A stretch of DNA of 64,000 bases from Sacculina carcini (lineage: Eukaryota > Arthropoda > Thecostraca > Sacculinidae), in NCBI GenBank assembly GCA_916048095.2, contig OU696584.1, forward strand, positions 2,120,317 through 2,184,316. Reading direction: 5' to 3'. Of this stretch, positions 50,192 to 61,615 are shown one piece after another; the stretch's first letter is position 1, and each line of letters begins with the position of its first letter. A program made the position numbers and the translations under genes. The notes under the pieces are model-generated. The model worked only from the letters and a program-made list of their open reading frames with translations, was not told the DNA's origin and did not search any database.

Positions 50192-50324
50192 TTAACCCTC
50201 GAGAACTTACAACCATTTCCGCTTGCCCGAATTAGTTGATTTTTTCAGCATTTATCGATTTTGTCTCAAAACCGAATAATATCACGTTTTCCAGGAATTT
50301 TTCCGTTTCAAATGAGAAATATGG

Positions 50325-50342
50325 ACCGCCCATTTAAATGGG
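50325..50342. repeat. Subterminal palindrome of piggyBac
   Basis: GCCCATTTAAATGGGC at about 50328-50343; the same palindrome recurs near 52668-52683, and with one change (GCCCATTCAAATGGGC) at about 53031-53046 by the other end. Confidence 0.7.
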
Positions 50343-50583
50343 CTCCGTGCAGGCCTTGACATTTCCTGTTTTAGAGATGTTATAATTTTGACCTGTGCTT
50401 GCCGTAAATTAGTAAAACTACACAAATATCATTTTGGACTCAATAAATCACTTTTATTGAATGCAAAGTTGAAACAGGAATTCAATATTTTTGCAAAAAT
50501 AATGACAACGTAATTAAAAAAATGCATGGTATATAATTAAGGTTTCGCAGGTGACGCAAAATATAGTAAAATGAAAAATATGA

Positions 50584-51600
50584 TTATTTTCTTGTGTGAT
50601 ATTGCGCAAAGCACTGAATATGCACCACCACATCACATTTTGAGCATTTGGGCTTGACATTTTTCCCGCAAACACCGCACCGTCGTTGTGTCTCACCCAT
50701 TACAACATAATGGTCCGTTCTGTCATAACGCGCACAATCGGATAACGTAAGGGGTACAAACCTAAGTGTTTTTTCGCATGGTTTCAGCAAGCCATTGACA
50801 ATTTCAATCAGGAAATCTAATTGTGCAACATTGTTAATTTTTGTGTACGATATCCACCCAGTAACGATTATTTATCACCGTCTTCAAATGCTTCGGCATC
50901 TCCTCTCGATTTCTTTTCTCCACAAACGGGAACATTCTTGGTTCTGTCCTTCCCAACGGTGCCCGTTAGCCCGATGCTATCTTTCTTAAACGACTCGAGA
51001 AGAGGCAGCGTAGGGAATAAATTATCGATGAATCCACTACTTCCCTCGGGCACAATCCCTTTCGCTAGTTGATGTACAACAGTTTCGCCGACCACCATGC
51101 CTTCTTCAAATCCTGAGTTTTCTCCTTCGTATAGGCTGAAATTCATAAGAACTTCACAAGAACAGAGTCATTCACAAGAACAGAGACACCAGAATTTGTA
51201 CCCAAATCTGATTGGCTTTCCTCTGATGAACTGCTTCATGTTGTGCTGTCCATAGTATGGTTCCATGGCTTCGTCAATGGGCCATGTCATTGGTAGGGGT
51301 TGAGCCACATGGAGAAACAGCTTGTTGAAATGTTCAAGAAGACTTCGAACCAAATAAATGTTGTTGCTGACGGGTTTTTTCGTGTTGCCAACAAAATGTA
51401 GGCTTTTACGATTTCCTCGAAACGATTCATTGCCATTCCACATTGCGTTACCGCTGTATTTCTTGTGTCGACTTGTTTGACCCAGTAGAGCTGTCGGTTC
51501 GGGACTGGGCTGTAACCAGATAGAAGGAATATGCCAAGTACTTGGTATAGCTCTTGGATAGTCACATTCAACTCTTTGCCGAACTTCGTCTAATGATAAC
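50584..51600 (-). pseudogene. piggyBac transposase, C-terminal two thirds
   Basis: Pieces in several frames: SMWLN and IDEAMEPYYGQHNMKQF, GKPIRFGYKFW (51230-51320) with the first catalytic Asp region, NFSLYEGENSGF ... VGETVV ... FIDNLFPTLPLL (50900-51146), and a Cys-rich end RRCGVCGKNVKPKCSKCDVVVHIQCF (50600-50700), the CRD zinc domain that binds the ends. Frameshifts separate them, and the N-terminal part (52150-52480) is split off by the GT-rich insert. Confidence 0.85.
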
Positions 51601-51689
51601 GATTTGTTTCACATTCCAGAACTCGCATCAAATCTTCATCCCAGAAAAAAAACTTGAAAATGCCGATTGGTGACTTCGCTTCGTCAATC

Positions 51690-52140
51690 CATTTTGCCAC
51701 AATGTTTGGTGTATGTGTGGTGCGATCGTGTGTAGTGAGAGAGAGTGTGTGTGTGAAAGATTGTGTGTGCGTGAACGTGTTAGTGTGTCTATATGTGATC
51801 GTGTGTGGTTGAATTGTATATTGCGTGCGAGAGTGTGTGAGCGAGTGTGTATAGCTGTGTCGGTGAGTGTGTGCAGTTGTTTCGGTGTGTGTGTGTGTGT
51901 GTGTATGTGTTTGTCGAGTATGGATGCCCCGCGGCGGCGAGCGATTGACCGGCTCGCCGCTGATTGGTTGTTACGGCGGGTGAGGACTGTGCGTGCGTGC
52001 GTGTGTGTGTGTGATCCCGTGTGTCACGGTGTGAGCTTGGAGTCGTGTTTTTGGGGCGATCGGAGTGTGACGTCTTGTAGGCGCGCGTGGGGCGGTGATG
52101 CACACGCGCGCCTGTCTGTAATATATTTTAGTTTTTAAGT
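51690..52140. repeat. GT-rich block inside piggyBac
   Basis: TGTGTG and GAGTGTGTG runs with a GC-rich core (51925-52110). The 141-codon plus-strand frame here is low-complexity Cys/Val and not a gene. Confidence 0.7.
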
Positions 52141-53066
52141 TTCGTTTACAGTATGTCTATATTTCAAGCCTTATTCGTCTTTACTACAGGCGGTGAAATA
52201 ACTTTTGACCTACTCATAATGCATTTTCGAGCACTTCATCTTTTTGATTTTTGGCGGATCGTCCGTTGCAGTCTCAGAGACAGACTGTTCATGTATGTCA
52301 AAAATTGGTGTCGTACATGAGGAGAAGGGTTCTTCTCCACTAATGAGGTTTGAAATTTTCACATGAGGTGGCTGAGCGATAATCCTTGCTCCCAGTAGTT
52401 ATTTTGATCAACAACGACCACATCCTCACTCAAGTCGTCGACGTCTGATTCTTCCCCATCGTTTGGGGTTACAATACAACTTCCACTCATGAACCGTATT
52501 CTTTTTCAGACAATTCAAACAAATATTTCACCGCATCTACAACATTTTTTGGATTCCTGCAACATTATCCATGACTGCATTTGTAAATATTCTAAATACA
52601 CTCTTATAGTGAAGCAAAAATTATCCCTGCACATTACTTATACATTAGAATTTTGCAGAGCCCCATGGAGCCCATTTAAATGGGCGCAATACTTTGGCTG
52701 ATGGAAATAGTAGGAGAATATTTAATACAGGAAAATAAATGCACTCCATTGCCAAACGACATATTTCAGGAACTATTACCCGAATTAAAAAAAAAATTTG
52801 ACGAAAGATTTACGAAATTATAAGAACAAAAAAATACCTGCGTCCAGCCATTTCGGTTTCAGCAAAAACAATCAGCTTAGGACCTGTTAAATTCCCATAT
52901 AATAAACAAGTTGGGATGAAACAAGCAATAAACCACAACAATTGATCCTTCCACGTGCGGCGTAACAATTGGAATATAAAAAAGTGGATTTGATTAGACA
53001 AAAATGATGAAATTATGAACGTCAGTTAACGCCCATTCAAATGGGCAAAATGCGCTCGTGGGTTAA

Positions 53067-53474
53067 TACAAGAAAAAGTGACATCCCATAAAACTCGGGT
53101 ATAAAATAAAACAAAGTTTATATACCGCCATGTTTATCAGTTGTATTCAGCGGGTCTTCTAGAGTGTGACGCTTACTACAAACATCATTTGTCACACAAA
53201 AACAGATGTATACAGGATAATCCATTTGTTAAACATTCACCGACATACATTTTCAAGAAATTTTGTAAAACATATTTTTCGATCCATAAATTCCTCAAGT
53301 ACCCATATGCAGCTTATGACTATATATCAATAGCTTAAAATTTTATTAACTATTTATATCAATGTAAATTCAACTTTGTCAATTTGAGACATTTTGTATA
53401 CACTACGTTGTATGAATGTCGAATCACACATTGCAGCTTTAATACATTAAAATAAATTATATGATACTATAATA

Positions 53475-53477
<3 letters not shown>
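53067..53477. other. No gene seen
   Basis: AT-rich, only short frames. Confidence 0.4.

Positions 53478-53512
<35 letters not shown>
53478..53512. repeat. (TA)n tract at the PLE 1 3' edge
   Basis: ATACATATATATATATATATA run; TA tracts bound each PLE copy here (55490-55552, 55763-55800, 59305-59460). Confidence 0.85.
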
Positions 53513-53514
<2 letters not shown>

Positions 53515-53658
53515 GAAGGAGGCCATTATGTATGCACGATTTGTTGAAATCAACAGCAATCTGGGCACTGTTGTGCCCAGATACGATAGCTTCTCTATGC
53601 TTCGCACGATTTTTCTGTGTTCAGGAGACAACACACTCAGTTGTTCACTGAAGTTTAT

Positions 53659-53702
53659 TCCTCGAGGTACCTTTCGGCTATCACTAGCCATCGTCAGGAG
53701 AA
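53659..53702 (-). ncRNA. Hammerhead-like ribozyme motif downstream of PLE 1
   Basis: Minus strand: CTGACGA (53697-53691, matching CUGANGA), stem II GGCTA/TAGCC with a GTGA loop (53689-53676), then GAAA (53675-53672), a palindromic AGGTACCT forming a short stem III (53672-53665), and CTC before the expected cleavage point (53664/53663). Stem I pairs TTCTC (53702-53698) with GAGGA (53663-53659). One unpaired base (53690) lies between the core and stem II, a departure from the ideal. Hammerheads with tiny stem III are known in Penelope-like element terminal repeats (Cervera and De la Pena). Confidence 0.6.
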
Positions 53703-53850
53703 GTAGATATAACACAATACAAAACAAAATACACAATATCAAACAGTACACGATGAAGGGTGTTTATATACAAGGTGAGACAATATATCACTCATGTGCC
53801 AATGTGGCACCTACATAATGACACCTATGCGGCAAACGGTCGTTACAAAA

Positions 53851-55488
53851 TTAGCACCTATGTGCCAAGGTCGATTGGTGTCGCATGGATGGAAGGGCGA
53901 CATCTGGCTGTTGTTGAATGTTAATTTCACATTTATTTTTATTAATAAATACAGCTTCAATTATTTTGAGCCTACGGATGTCATTTTCTCTGTATATTAT
54001 TTCGGTTTTCTCACCCATAGTCTTTCGGTCCAATTTGATTTGATGCTGCTGGCGGTAGTGCCTGGCAATGGCTCCGTCTTGAAGGTGTGCTGAAATTCGT
54101 TTCGACAGCGTTGTTGTGGTGTTGCCAATGTAGTGCGAGTTTCGGCGACTGCAGTCACCAGTTGTACATGTATGCTGGTACACTACATTGGTTTCTTGCA
54201 ACATGCTGGTCTTGGGAAGGCAACTGTTCTTCATCACTAAGCTGCGTGTTTTGCGTGTCTTGTAATAAATGACAAGCTGCAACTTGGTGCCTTCTTCTGT
54301 TGGCTGCACGTTTCTATCGACGATTCTTCTGATGGCGTTCTCATCATCTCGATAGGCAGAAGACATGATGTTCTTGTAGTACAGTTTGATGGTCATTGTC
54401 TCTTTGTGTCTACTCTCTTCTTCGATATATTTCGACAATTGGTCGCGTATTACACGATCAATGGTAGTTTGTTCGTAGCCGTTATTAACCAGTAGTTGCC
54501 GGATTCTTTTCAGCTCTGTGCTCGTTGCAGACCATGTTGAGCAATGCGTAATCGCTCTGTTCACGAACGACCTTATGACGCTCATCTTATACGCTTGCGG
54601 GCACTCACTAGCGGCGTTCAGACAGAAGCCTAGGTCTGTATTTTTCGTATAGACGGCTGTGGAAAATGAGGTCTCATGTCGCTCTACTGCAACGTCCAGG
54701 AAACTCAGTTTGCAATTCGCTTCCTGCTGATGTGTGAACTTCAAACATGAGTTTCGCTGAAGCTGATTTGCCAACTGAAGTACGGCGTCTTCCTCGGCAC
54801 ATATAAATACATCATCGACGTACCTGGCGTATATTGGTGGCTTGCAAGTCGGCTCTGTTGCGAACGTAGTTGTTTCAACGTGGCCCATGTAGAAATTGGC
54901 GAAAAGCACGCCGAGAGGAGAACCCATCGCTACACCGTCGTGTTGGATGTACATCTTCCCATCTGGTGCGTAGAACGGTGCTTCTTTCGTGCAGGCACAC
55001 AACAATTCTCGGAGATACGCCTCAGGAATGTCGGATTTTTGTTGTGAGCTGCGGTAGAGATGGTGACAGATAATATCTATGGTCTCGTCAACAGGAACAT
55101 TCGTGAAAAGAGATTCAACATCCATCGTGTGCATTTTCCCGTTGGGCTGAGTCGCTTTCAGAATTTTCAAAAATTCTTCTGATGACTTTATGCAAAAATC
55201 GTCGGGCAAGTATGGTGAAATCAAGGCGTTGAGCTCTTTTGCCAGTTTGTATGTGACCGACGGTGTCTGGCTTATAATTGGGAGAATAGGATAACCATCT
55301 TTATGCGTTTTTATGTTGCCGTACGCATAGCCCAATCTATGGTCGCCTTCAATGATGGACAATTTGTTTTCACTCGTGGTATTGCACTTGCGGATAATTT
55401 TATTTAGCTTAATTTTCATTGCATCCGTTAGATTTCGGGTTATTCGGCGAAACTTGGATGCATCACTGAGTATCTGAGTATCATCTGA

Positions 55489-55489
<1 letters not shown>
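53851..55489 (-). CDS. Penelope-like RT with GIY-YIG endonuclease (PLE 1)
   Basis: About 546 codons open from the TA tract to the stop at 53851. RT motifs: KTHKDGYPILPIISQTPS, TMDVESLFTNVP, GVAMGSPLGVLFANFYM, ARYVDDVF (catalytic YVDD), LSFLDVAV. After the RT comes a Cys/His segment (YQHTCTTGDCSRRNSHYIGNTTT), the GIY-YIG nuclease core, with KRISAHLQ and a late Glu (IIEAVF). This pairing defines Penelope-like elements. The 5' end is cut by the TA tract, whose translation (IY repeats) extends the frame spuriously to 55626. Confidence 0.88.

Positions 55490-55552
<63 letters not shown>
55490..55552. repeat. (TA)n tract
   Basis: About 30 TA units between PLE 1 coding sequence and the inverted repeat at 55553. 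Confidence 0.95.
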
Positions 55553-55554
<2 letters not shown>

Positions 55555-55654
55555 TCCAAAATGTATGGAGTACTCACGTGTCTGGTGGATAAATGATATA
55601 AGATGAAGTTGAACTTCTTCAGACACAAGTATTTATTTTTTTTTACCACAACGT
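55553..55654 (-). repeat. PLE terminal-repeat piece, inverted to 58268-58372
   Basis: About 102 bp that is the reverse complement of 58268-58372 with few changes. Immediately beyond (55655-55690), minus-strand TTGATAAAGCCGTAAGGCGAAACG resembles a degraded hammerhead core. Confidence 0.75.
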
Positions 55655-55761
55655 TTCGCCTTACGGCTTTATCAAGCAGTGATAACACATCGTCAACCAT
55701 TGTAAGAAACCAAATTCACAAAAATATGTTAAAACACGTGATCATTAATTGGATATCTGAC

Positions 55762-55803
<42 letters not shown>

Positions 55804-55826
55804 ATTTAATGATATACTCTGTTGTC

Positions 55827-57929
55827 TCAAAACTTGCAGTTGAGATCAACTCCTCTGCAGCCGTTCATCAATTTACTGGGTTCCACTTCCCGTATATATG
55901 CGGCCTCAACGTATTTTCTCTGGATGTGATCTCTCAGACCTTTATGTATTATTAACCATTGGATCCTTGCGAGGTTCGTCTGATGCTCCTCTCTGAAATG
56001 TTGTACGACTGCACTATTAAGTTTAGGATTAGTGTGCTCTATGATTCTAGTTTTGATAGGTCGGGCCGTTTCCCCAATGTATATTTTATGACACATGCCA
56101 CATTCGATTTTGTAGATCAAGTGCTTTTTCCAGCACTGTTGCTTTTTGTTAGCCATATGGCATGTGTTACATTTCTCTGGGCAACCCAGCTTTTCTTTTG
56201 GGGGTCCAAAGATACTTTTTAGAGGTCGACCAGCATCGAACCATACCCGAACATTATCAGACAATCCTGTGCGTCTTAGAAGAGCCTTACATTGACGCTT
56301 GTGCGCTTCCCCGAGAAATGGCATTTTCAAATAGTAGAGATTCTTGTCTAAATTTCTCTTTTGTTTTCGTTCTGACTCGATGGCTCGTTTTTCAATTTGT
56401 TTTATAGCATGATGGGGGTAGTTATTTTGTTTCAAACGCTGTTTTACTTTGCCAAGCGATATGCTCATATCCTGTGGTGTTATCCACATCCTACAAGCCC
56501 TCACAAATTCACCATGTGCAACTGAATGTTTTGCTTGCCTAGGTCCATGGGAATGCCAGTTTATAATAGAGCCACTGTGAAACGGCTTCATATAAAGTTC
56601 ACTTGTGAATTGATCACCATCGTATTTCACTTTGCAGTCCAAGAATGGGAGGGATTTGTCTGATGAAACTTCCATTGTGAATTTTATGGAGGAACAGACA
56701 GAATTGGCGACTTCAAGAAGATGTTGAGGATCAATGTCGTCGTACCACACAACAAAGATATCATCGATGTAGCGTTTCCACAGAACGATGTATGGTAGCT
56801 TTGCTTGGATCTGTCGTTCAATATAATCAGCGTATATGATCGCAAGTTGTGGAGCCATCGCATTACCCATAGACAATCCATTGGTTTGTTCATAGCTGTT
56901 GCCGTCATGTATAACAACATCGTTTGACATTGCTAGACGAATTAGCTCTATAACATCGTCGGTTTTTACCATGCAGATAACGTTTTCTTTTGATTTGCTA
57001 TTTTTCAAAAATATTCTCATCACATCATATAGACCGAGCTCTTCTTTTGTCGAATTTCGTGGAATATTTCCATATAGATTTTTCACATCTAGAGATGCAA
57101 ATCCTTTTACTCCGGTTTGCTGTATGGAAGAAAGAATCCATGAAAGAAAACCATTTGTACTTCTGATGTGTGCAGGAATAACGTCCAAAAAGCTGTCCAA
57201 CTGCTTAGAAAAAGACTGAGCCAATTTAGTAGCAGGTCCATCAATAGATGCGACGATAGGTCTCCCTCTTAGTTGTCCCTCTTTATGATCTTTGGGCAGA
57301 ATGTACGTACTGCTCGGCATTGGAAAACTGCATTTGAAGCTATTGATGTACTTTTCAACTTGTTCATTATTTTGGTATTTTTTTGATATTATGCCAAGTT
57401 TCCTATTGAAATTTGCCTGTCTTGTAGATGGTAATACCGTTGGAATTTTCGTAAAGTTTTCTGTATTAACGGTGGCTTCAGATAACATTTGTGCGTACTC
57501 ATTTTCCTTCATTGCAATGAGACGACCAGTTTTATCTGTCGATGTAATCACAATTTCACTCTTCTTTATGTCCCTTATTTGTTCAGCTTCTTTTGTTTTC
57601 CGGTGAGGTAGTAGTTGATCACTGCATTTTAGAAGCTTCATCATGCCACCTGAGAATTATTGTATAGTTTCTCTTTCGATGCCATCTTTTTTCATAGTAT
57701 CTGAACATTTTTCTATGAAAGCTCCATATGCCTTCTTCAATCGTTGACTGTCTTTGAGACTGTATTGATTCGGTATATATGAAGGTCTTTTTTTCAGAAG
57801 TTCTGAGTGTGGAACCTGGTCCGTTTTGTCGATAAATAGTGAATCGTTGTTAGACACGCTTTGTTTATTTTCCACCCTGTCACTTTTATTCAAAGATTTT
57901 GAGTATATGTTCTGAAATTTTCGTTTCAT
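55827..57929 (-). pseudogene. PLE 2 ORF2: Penelope-like RT-GIY-YIG, one stop
   Basis: One frame from ATG 57929 (MKRKFQNIYSKSL) to 55827, interrupted once by TAA 57657-57659. RT motifs: YILPKDHKEGQLRGRPIVAS, FASLDVKNLYGNIP, GLSMGNAMAPQLAIIYADY, KRYIDDIFVVW (YIDD), LPFLDCKVKY. The C-terminal Cys cluster (CPEKCNTCHM, ECGMCHKIYIGETARPIKTR) leads into GIY-YIG. A different family from PLE 1 by sequence. Confidence 0.85.
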
Positions 57930-57932
57930 TTT

Positions 57933-58253
57933 TTATTCCAGCTCTGAGCGGAATTTTATCATGATACGATGCTCCTCTTCCTTCAGCGGATATATGGCAC
58001 ATTTCAATCTTTCTAAGCGTTGGTATTCCGCATCTAATGCCATCTGCAGCCATTGTTTGCTATGTCTCTCGGTCAGTCGATCTGCTGCCAACGACGGAAA
58101 TGTACTTCGTAGAACATTTTTTGCTCTCAATCCCATCGGAATTATTTTATTTTTACGACATAAACGTAAGAACTCAATGTTACTCCGACATTGTTCCAGC
58201 TTTTTAGCTTTGAATAAGTTGATGTCACATAACTGCATGGTTGAGTTATGCAT
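57933..58253 (-). CDS. PLE 2 ORF1 (106 aa), unknown
   Basis: Small helical basic protein (QCRSNIEFLRLCRKNKIIP ... DAEYQRLERLKCAIYPLKEEEHR). Its TAA is followed after one codon by the ORF2 ATG (TAA AAA ATG) in the same frame. PLE 3 has the same arrangement and the same stop, so I read a true two-ORF layout with reinitiation or readthrough. Confidence 0.55.
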   Translation of the reverse strand: MHNSTMQLCDINLFKAKKLEQCRSNIEFLRLCRKNKIIPMGLRAKNVLRSTFPSLAADRLTERHSKQWLQMALDAEYQRLERLKCAIYPLKEEEHRIMIKFRSELE

Positions 58254-58267
58254 GGTTGGTTAAGGCA

Positions 58268-58372
58268 AAACGTTGTGGTAAAAAAAAATAAATACTTGTG
58301 TCTGAAGAAGTTCAACTTCATCTTATATCATTTATCCACCAGACACGCGAGTACTCCATACATTTTGGATCT
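58268..58372 (+). repeat. PLE terminal-repeat piece
   Basis: Inverted copy of 55553-55654. It lies between the head-to-head PLE 2 and PLE 3. Confidence 0.75.
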
Positions 58373-58407
58373 AAATATTCTACCACGTACTCAACAAATC
58401 GTCAACC

Positions 58408-58713
58408 ATGCAGTTATGTGACATCATCTTATTCAAAGCTAAAAAGCTGGAACAATGTCGGAGTAACATTGAGTTCTTACGTTTATGTCGTAAAAATAAA
58501 ATAATTCCGATGGGATTGAGAGCAAAAAATGTTCTACGAAGTACATTTCCGTCGTTGGCAGCAGATCGACTGACCGAGAGACATAGCAAACAATGGCTGC
58601 AGATGGCATTAGATGCGGAATACCAACGCTTAGAAAGATTGAAATGTGCCATATATCCGCTGAAGGAAGAGGAGCATCGTATCATGGTAAAATTCCGCTC
58701 AGAGCTGGAATAA
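58408..58713 (+). CDS. PLE 3 ORF1 (101 aa)
   Basis: Near-identical to PLE 2 ORF1 from MQLCDI onward, in opposite orientation. Ends at the same TAA followed by AAA ATG. Confidence 0.55.
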   Translation: MQLCDIILFKAKKLEQCRSNIEFLRLCRKNKIIPMGLRAKNVLRSTFPSLAADRLTERHSKQWLQMALDAEYQRLERLKCAIYPLKEEEHRIMVKFRSELE

Positions 58714-58716
58714 AAA

Positions 58717-59265
58717 ATGAAACGAAAATTTCACAAGAATTTAGACAAGAATCTCTACTATTTCAAAATGCCATTTCTCGGGGAAGCGCACAAACGTCAA
58801 TGTAAGGCTCTTCTAAGACGCACAGGATTGTCTGATAAGGTTCGGGTATGGTTCGATGCTGGTCGACCTCTAAAAAGTATCTTTGGACCTCCAAAAGAAA
58901 AACTGGGTTGCCCAGAGAAATGTAACACATGTCATATGGCTAACAAAAAGCAACAGTGCTGGAAAAAGCACTCGATCTACAAAATCGAATGTGGCATGTG
59001 TCATAAAATATACATTGGGGAAACGGCCCGACCTATCAAAACTAGAATCATAGAGCACACTAATCCTAAACTTAATAGTGCAGTCGTACAACATTTCAGA
59101 GAGGAGCATCAGACGAACCCCGCAAGGATCAAATTGTCAATAATACATGAAGGTATGAGAGATCACATCCAGAGACAATACGTTGAGGCCGCATATATAC
59201 GGGAAGTGGAACCCAGTAAATTGATGAACGGCTGCAGAGGAGTTGATCTCAACTGCAAGTTTTGA
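58717..59265 (+). pseudogene. PLE 3 ORF2 without RT: GIY-YIG only
   Basis: 182 codons. After MKRKF the frame joins directly to the segment that in PLE 2 follows the RT (NLDKNLYY...), so the whole RT is deleted in frame. Cys cluster and IYIGETARPIKTR nuclease core are intact. Followed by the same short spacer and TA tract as PLE 2. A deletion derivative that would depend on another PLE for reverse transcription. Confidence 0.75.
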
Positions 59266-59296
59266 GACAACAGAGTATATCATTAAATTCTATTAT

Positions 59297-59304
<8 letters not shown>

Positions 59305-59387
<83 letters not shown>

Positions 59388-59512
59388 TACATATATATAT
59401 AAACATATACGAGCATATATATATATGCATGTATATATATATATATATATATATCTATATATATAAAAGAGATCCTCTGTGTGTGTGTGTGTGTGTGTCT
59501 GTGTGTCTGTTC
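59305..59512. repeat. (TA)n and (GT)n tracts
   Basis: Long TATATA run (to about 59465, with a few CATATA breaks) and then GTGTGTGTCTGTGTG (59478-59510). Confidence 0.9.
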
Positions 59513-59579
59513 GACCCTCCTTGGTCCATTTTCTATCAGCTATTATTTGGCCACCACTTAGCCTACCCGCTAACAATTT

Positions 59580-61615
59580 ATATCATCATGTTGGAAATTT
59601 TCTTGTCTACACTTTAGATTAAATTTTAAATTTCAAAAATGATATCAAAAAAAGTTATAGCGGTGAAACGACAAAATGAACCCTGGAAAATGCGAAAATT
59701 TTGGTCAATTTTCTGAGGACTACTTCTCCTAAACCAGCAATATTACAACTATAAAAATTATACCCCTGTGTAGAAAATTTGCTCTTCTACTCAACGAATT
59801 ATAATTTATACCCAAAAATTGAATATAAAACATGTAAAATGGAAAACAATCAATCTACATTCAAAATTTTATTTGAACTCCACGCGTCCAATTTTATATA
59901 TTTTTTTCTCTATTTCTCAAAAACTAATAATCACACATCTAAATAAATAATACCATCATGCTGGGAATTTTGTTTGCTACAACACGGCATAATTTTTAAT
60001 TTTCGAAAGTGTATTAAACAAAAGTTACGGCGGTGTGAAGTGTAAATGACAAAAAAGCAAAAAGGCAAAATTAGCACAAAAACGTGAATATTTTGGTCAA
60101 TATTCCGCTATCAATTCCTCATAAACCAGCAATGGTACAGCTATAAAATTATAATTTTGTGTAGATAATTTTGTGTTCTACAAGAAAAGTTATAATTTAT
60201 ACTCACAAATGATACAAAAAACGTGTACAATTGGCAAAATTCTCAAATACATCCAAAATTACACTTGAACACCGGGTGATTAAAATTAATTCATTTGTCT
60301 ACCCATGTCTCAGGAAATATTTGTCACACATTACAATAAATTATACCATCGTGCTAGAAATTTTGTTTTCTACAATACGGTATAATTTGTAATTTTCCAA
60401 AGTGTATCTGAAGGACGTTAAGGGGGTGTAAAATCAAACGGACATATTGCCAATTTGACAGCTATTATGCGCACTTGCGATTACACAGGAATATACTACT
60501 GTGTAGAAAATTTTGTGTTCTACAATATAAGCTATAATTTATACCCACAAAAGATACAAAAAACGTGTAAAATTGGCAAAATTCGCAAATACATCCAAAA
60601 TTACACTAGAACACCGGGCGACTAAAATTAATTCATTTTTCTCATATTTCTCAGTAACTATTTGTTATGCATAAAAATAAATTATACCATCGTGCTAGAA
60701 ATTTTGTTTTCTACAATACCGTATAATTTGTAATTTTCCAAAGTGTATCTAAAGGAAATTACGGCGGTGTAAAGTCAAAAGGACATATTGCCAATTTGAC
60801 AGCTATTATGCGCACTTGCGATTACACAGGAATATACTACTGTGTAGATAATTTTGTGTTCTACAAGATAAGTTATAATTTATACCCACAAATGATACAA
60901 GAAACGTGTAAAATTGGCAAAATTCGCAAATATATCCAAAATTACACTTGAACAACGGGCGACTAAAATTAATTCATTTTTCTACTATTTATCAGTAACT
61001 ATTTGTTATACATGAAAATAAATTATACCATTTTGCTAGAAATTTTGTTTTCTACAATACGGTATAATTTTAATTTTGCAAAGTGTATCTAAAGGAAGTT
61101 ACGGCGATGTAAAGTCAAAATGTCATGTTGCCAATTTGACAGCTATTATGCGCACTTGCGATTACACATGAATATACACTGATTTAATTTCACTGCAGTC
61201 CAATCACAATTTACGCACTTGCGATTACACAGGAATATACTACTGTGTAGAGAATTTTGTGTTCTACAATATAAGCTATAATTTATACCCACAAATGGTA
61301 CAAAAACGTGTAAAATTGGCAAAATTCTCAAATACATCCAAAATTACACTTGAACACCGGGCGACTAAAATTAATTTATTTTTATACTATTTCATAGTAA
61401 CTATATGTTATACATAATAATAAATTATACCATCGTGCTAGAAATCTTCTTTTCTACAATACGGTATAATTTGTAATTTTCCAAAGGGTATCTGAAGGAA
61501 GTTACGGCGGTGTAAAGTCAAAAGGACATATTGCCAATTTGACAGCTATTATGCGCACTTGCGATTACACAGGAATATACACCGATTAAATTTCACTGAA
61601 GCCCAATCACAATTA
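59580..61615. repeat. Satellite array, unit 340-400 bp
   Basis: Six units marked by TACCATCGTGCTAGAAATTTTGTTTTCTACAATACGGTATAATTTG at about 59580, 59953, 60344, 60685, 61025 and 61424. Each continues with AAGTTACGGCGGTGTAAAGTC, TTTGACAGCTATTATGCGCACTTGCG and AACACCGGGCGACTAAAATTAATT. The first two units are most diverged. The array resumes at 63885. No gene. Confidence 0.85.

Larger units (their letters stand above)
50196..53062 (-). mobile_element. piggyBac-type DNA transposon, dead
   Basis: TTAA at 50192-50195 and 53063-53066 flank ends CCCTCGAG... and ...CTCGTGGG, the CCC...GGG termini and TTAA duplication of piggyBac. The 2.87-kb length fits. Transposase pieces lie on the minus strand. 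A GT-rich block at 51690-52140 interrupts the gene. Confidence 0.85.

Noticed and set aside
51713..52138. 141-codon Cys/Val-rich plus-strand frame
   Set aside because: Translation of GT repeats inside piggyBac.
53528..53818. 96-codon plus-strand frame over the hammerhead region
   Set aside because: Antisense to the PLE 3' region, no similarity, starts beside a TA tract.
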